Positions 5,243 through 6,665 of a DNA stretch of 6,665 bases are shown here, piece after piece. The translations under genes were made by a program, and so were the position numbers. Within the stretch, counting starts at the first letter, position 1, and each line of letters starts with the position of its first letter. The notes beneath the pieces are model-generated. The model had not been told where the DNA came from. It did not search any database and saw nothing but the letters and a program-made list of their open reading frames with translations. The DNA is from Anaerolineae bacterium (GTDB lineage: Bacteria; Chloroflexota; Anaerolineae; Anaerolineales; E44-bin32), in NCBI GenBank assembly GCA_030673735.1, contig DAOVIK010000083.1:1-6665 (forward strand), given 5' to 3'.

Positions 5243-6665
5243 ATGGCTTTTGTTCCAGGTGAAATGGTAGGGCCATACGAAATTGCAGACCGAGAAGGGC
5301 AGGGTGGGATGGCTACTGTCTACAGAGCCTACCACGCTGCACTTGACCGCTTTGTGGCATTGAAGTTCCTCAATCCGGCCTATACGGATGATGAAGGTTT
5401 CCTGGCGCGCTTTCAACGCGAGGCGCGAGTAGTCGCACGGCTTGAGCATCCAAACATCGTGCCAATTTACGACTTCGCCGAGCACGAAGGCAGGCCATAT
5501 TTAGTGATGAAATTCATCGATGGCGAGACACTCAAGGACCGGCTTTTCCGTGGACACTTGAATCTGGATGAAGGAATGCGGATCATCGAGGCCGTGGGGA
5601 TAGCATTGATCTTTGCCCACAAGCAGGGAGTGCTCCACCGGGACATCAAGCCCTCCAATATCCTGATCGAGGAGGATGGCTCCATCTTTCTGGCGGATTT
5701 CGGTTTGGCGAGGCTCGCCCGCATGGGTTCATCCACGATTTCGACGGAAATGCTTCTGGGAACGCCGCACTACATCTCACCTGAGCAGGCGCAGGGGAAT
5801 AAGGACATTGATGAACGGGCGGATATCTATTCATTTGGGGCCGTCCTATATGAGCTCATAGTGGGGCAAGTTCCATTTGACGGCGAGACGCCCTTTTCGA
5901 TCATTCACGATCACATCTATGAGCCATTGCCCATGCCTCGAAAGGTCAATCGGGATGTGCCCCAAGCGGTTGAGAGGGTATTGGTCAAAGCTATGTCAAA
6001 GCCTCAGGCAGAACGCTACGATTCAGTAGAAGGGATGCTAACGGCTTTCCTCTCGACTGCAACAGGAGATCGCATGGGAGTGCTATGCCCTCCCGTTGAG
6101 ATCCTTGGTGACACCGGCGAGATATCCGATCTGGATGAGGATCCGGTCACTTGGGGTGACGAGCCAGGTACTAGACTCGCAAGCGAAGAGTGGGCCATCC
6201 CTCCCGCCGAGGAGCTGGCCTTGGAGGATCCGCCTGAAAGACAGCGTACTTGGACTTTGATAATTGCGGGAGTTATCCTGACTTGCGCGTGTTTGGCGAT
6301 TCTGTTCAATGCAAGGGGGCTGATCGATCGTGCTCGGGAGCAAACTCCAACAATGCAGGTGATGACGCCACCGCGGCGCACTCTGGTCCCTGGAGGGACG
6401 GTGATAAGCCCGGTCCATCAATTGCAGACGGCAGAGGCCCTCGCTACTGCGGGAGAAAACAGAGACGCAGTGGATGCCTATATCAAAGCCGGAGAGCAAT
6501 TCCTCGATGAAGGATCCTACTTACAGGCAGCAAGGATCTTTCAAGGGCTTGCGGACCAGCTTGGTGGTCCAACCAATGTTGGTTTCCAGATCAGGGATTC
6601 GCTGACCGAGGCTCTCTTCATGGGCGCGGCTCTTCCGGGCATGGATCGAATCATCACGGAATTCA
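5243..6665 (+). CDS. Hanks-type Ser/Thr protein kinase with one TM segment, TPR-like C-terminus (3' incomplete)
   Basis: The first 474 residues are present and the frame is still open at the right edge. The N-terminal kinase domain (about 12-270) has all the expected elements: glycine loop GQGGMATV (19-26), VALK with Lys41, helix-C Glu60, HRDIKPSN (132-139) with catalytic Asp134, DFG (152-154) and SPEQ (179-182) closing the activation loop. That loop carries GSSTISTE (162-169), a plausible autophosphorylation cluster. An acidic linker (about 285-335) leads to a hydrophobic segment (337-355) preceded by ERQR, predicting a cytoplasmic kinase and an outside C-terminal part. Residues 392-440 look like two TPR-type helical pairs (A-EAL--AG-N-DAVDAY then A-E-FLDEGSYLQAARIF). 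No PASTA repeats are visible before the window ends. It starts at ATG 5243, with weak Shine-Dalgarno GGGGA 4 nt upstream; ATG 5264, preceded by AGGTGAA, is an alternative. Substrates are unknown; the neighbouring YvcK is a candidate because its homologues are targets of such kinases. Confidence 0.92.
   Translation, partial: MAFVPGEMVGPYEIADREGQGGMATVYRAYHAALDRFVALKFLNPAYTDDEGFLARFQREARVVARLEHPNIVPIYDFAEHEGRPYLVMKFIDGETLKDRLFRGHLNLDEGMRIIEAVGIALIFAHKQGVLHRDIKPSNILIEEDGSIFLADFGLARLARMGSSTISTEMLLGTPHYISPEQAQGNKDIDERADIYSFGAVLYELIVGQVPFDGETPFSIIHDHIYEPLPMPRKVNRDVPQAVERVLVKAMSKPQAERYDSVEGMLTAFLSTATGDRMGVLCPPVEILGDTGEISDLDEDPVTWGDEPGTRLASEEWAIPPAEELALEDPPERQRTWTLIIAGVILTCACLAILFNARGLIDRAREQTPTMQVMTPPRRTLVPGGTVISPVHQLQTAEALATAGENRDAVDAYIKAGEQFLDEGSYLQAARIFQGLADQLGGPTNVGFQIRDSLTEALFMGAALPGMDRIITEF

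Noticed and set aside
5194..5262. 22-codon upstream frame overlapping the kinase start (ATG 5194 to TGA 5262)
   Set aside because: It has no Shine-Dalgarno. Its stop lies next to the alternative ATG 5264, which could suggest coupling, but the kinase start at 5243 explains the data and the peptide shows no motif.

Overview
The window looks like ordinary bacterial chromosome of moderate to high GC content. The best guess at origin is a Chloroflexota-like lineage. Three things suggest this: an archaeal-type phosphoglycerate mutase (ApgM), a YvcK protein carrying an N-terminal two-helix membrane anchor, and a gap-pgk pair beside a Hanks-type kinase. This placement comes from recognising families, not from any database search. 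I see no mobile element, phage gene, tRNA, rRNA or CRISPR array.

Layout. A perfect Shine-Dalgarno followed by a GTG at positions 30 to 16 (minus strand) suggests that another leftward gene begins just inside the left edge. apgM (86-1297, minus) comes next. It is separated by a 147-bp divergent control region (1298-1444) from a rightward run of yvcK (1445-2812), gap (2851-3882) and pgk (3909-5108). These three are spaced 38 and 26 bp apart, with no terminator seen, so they are probably one transcript. A 134-bp gap with palindromic AT-rich sequence (5109-5242) precedes a Ser/Thr protein kinase gene (5243 to the right edge, incomplete). There is no gene-free stretch longer than 300 bases.

How the parts fit. 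Gap, Pgk and ApgM catalyse three consecutive reversible steps of lower glycolysis and gluconeogenesis: glyceraldehyde-3-phosphate to 1,3-bisphosphoglycerate to 3-phosphoglycerate to 2-phosphoglycerate. YvcK is a UDP-sugar-binding factor that, in Firmicutes and mycobacteria, links carbon flux to envelope growth and is phosphorylated by PASTA-type Hanks kinases. A membrane-anchored YvcK in one cluster with these enzymes and a membrane-spanning Hanks kinase suggests a carbon-flux and envelope signalling module. That link is inferred, not shown.

The most informative non-coding feature is the divergent control region. It holds two near-consensus sigma-70-type promoters back to back. The yvcK promoter is placed so that transcription should begin at, or within a base or so of, its GTG start codon, which predicts a leaderless mRNA.
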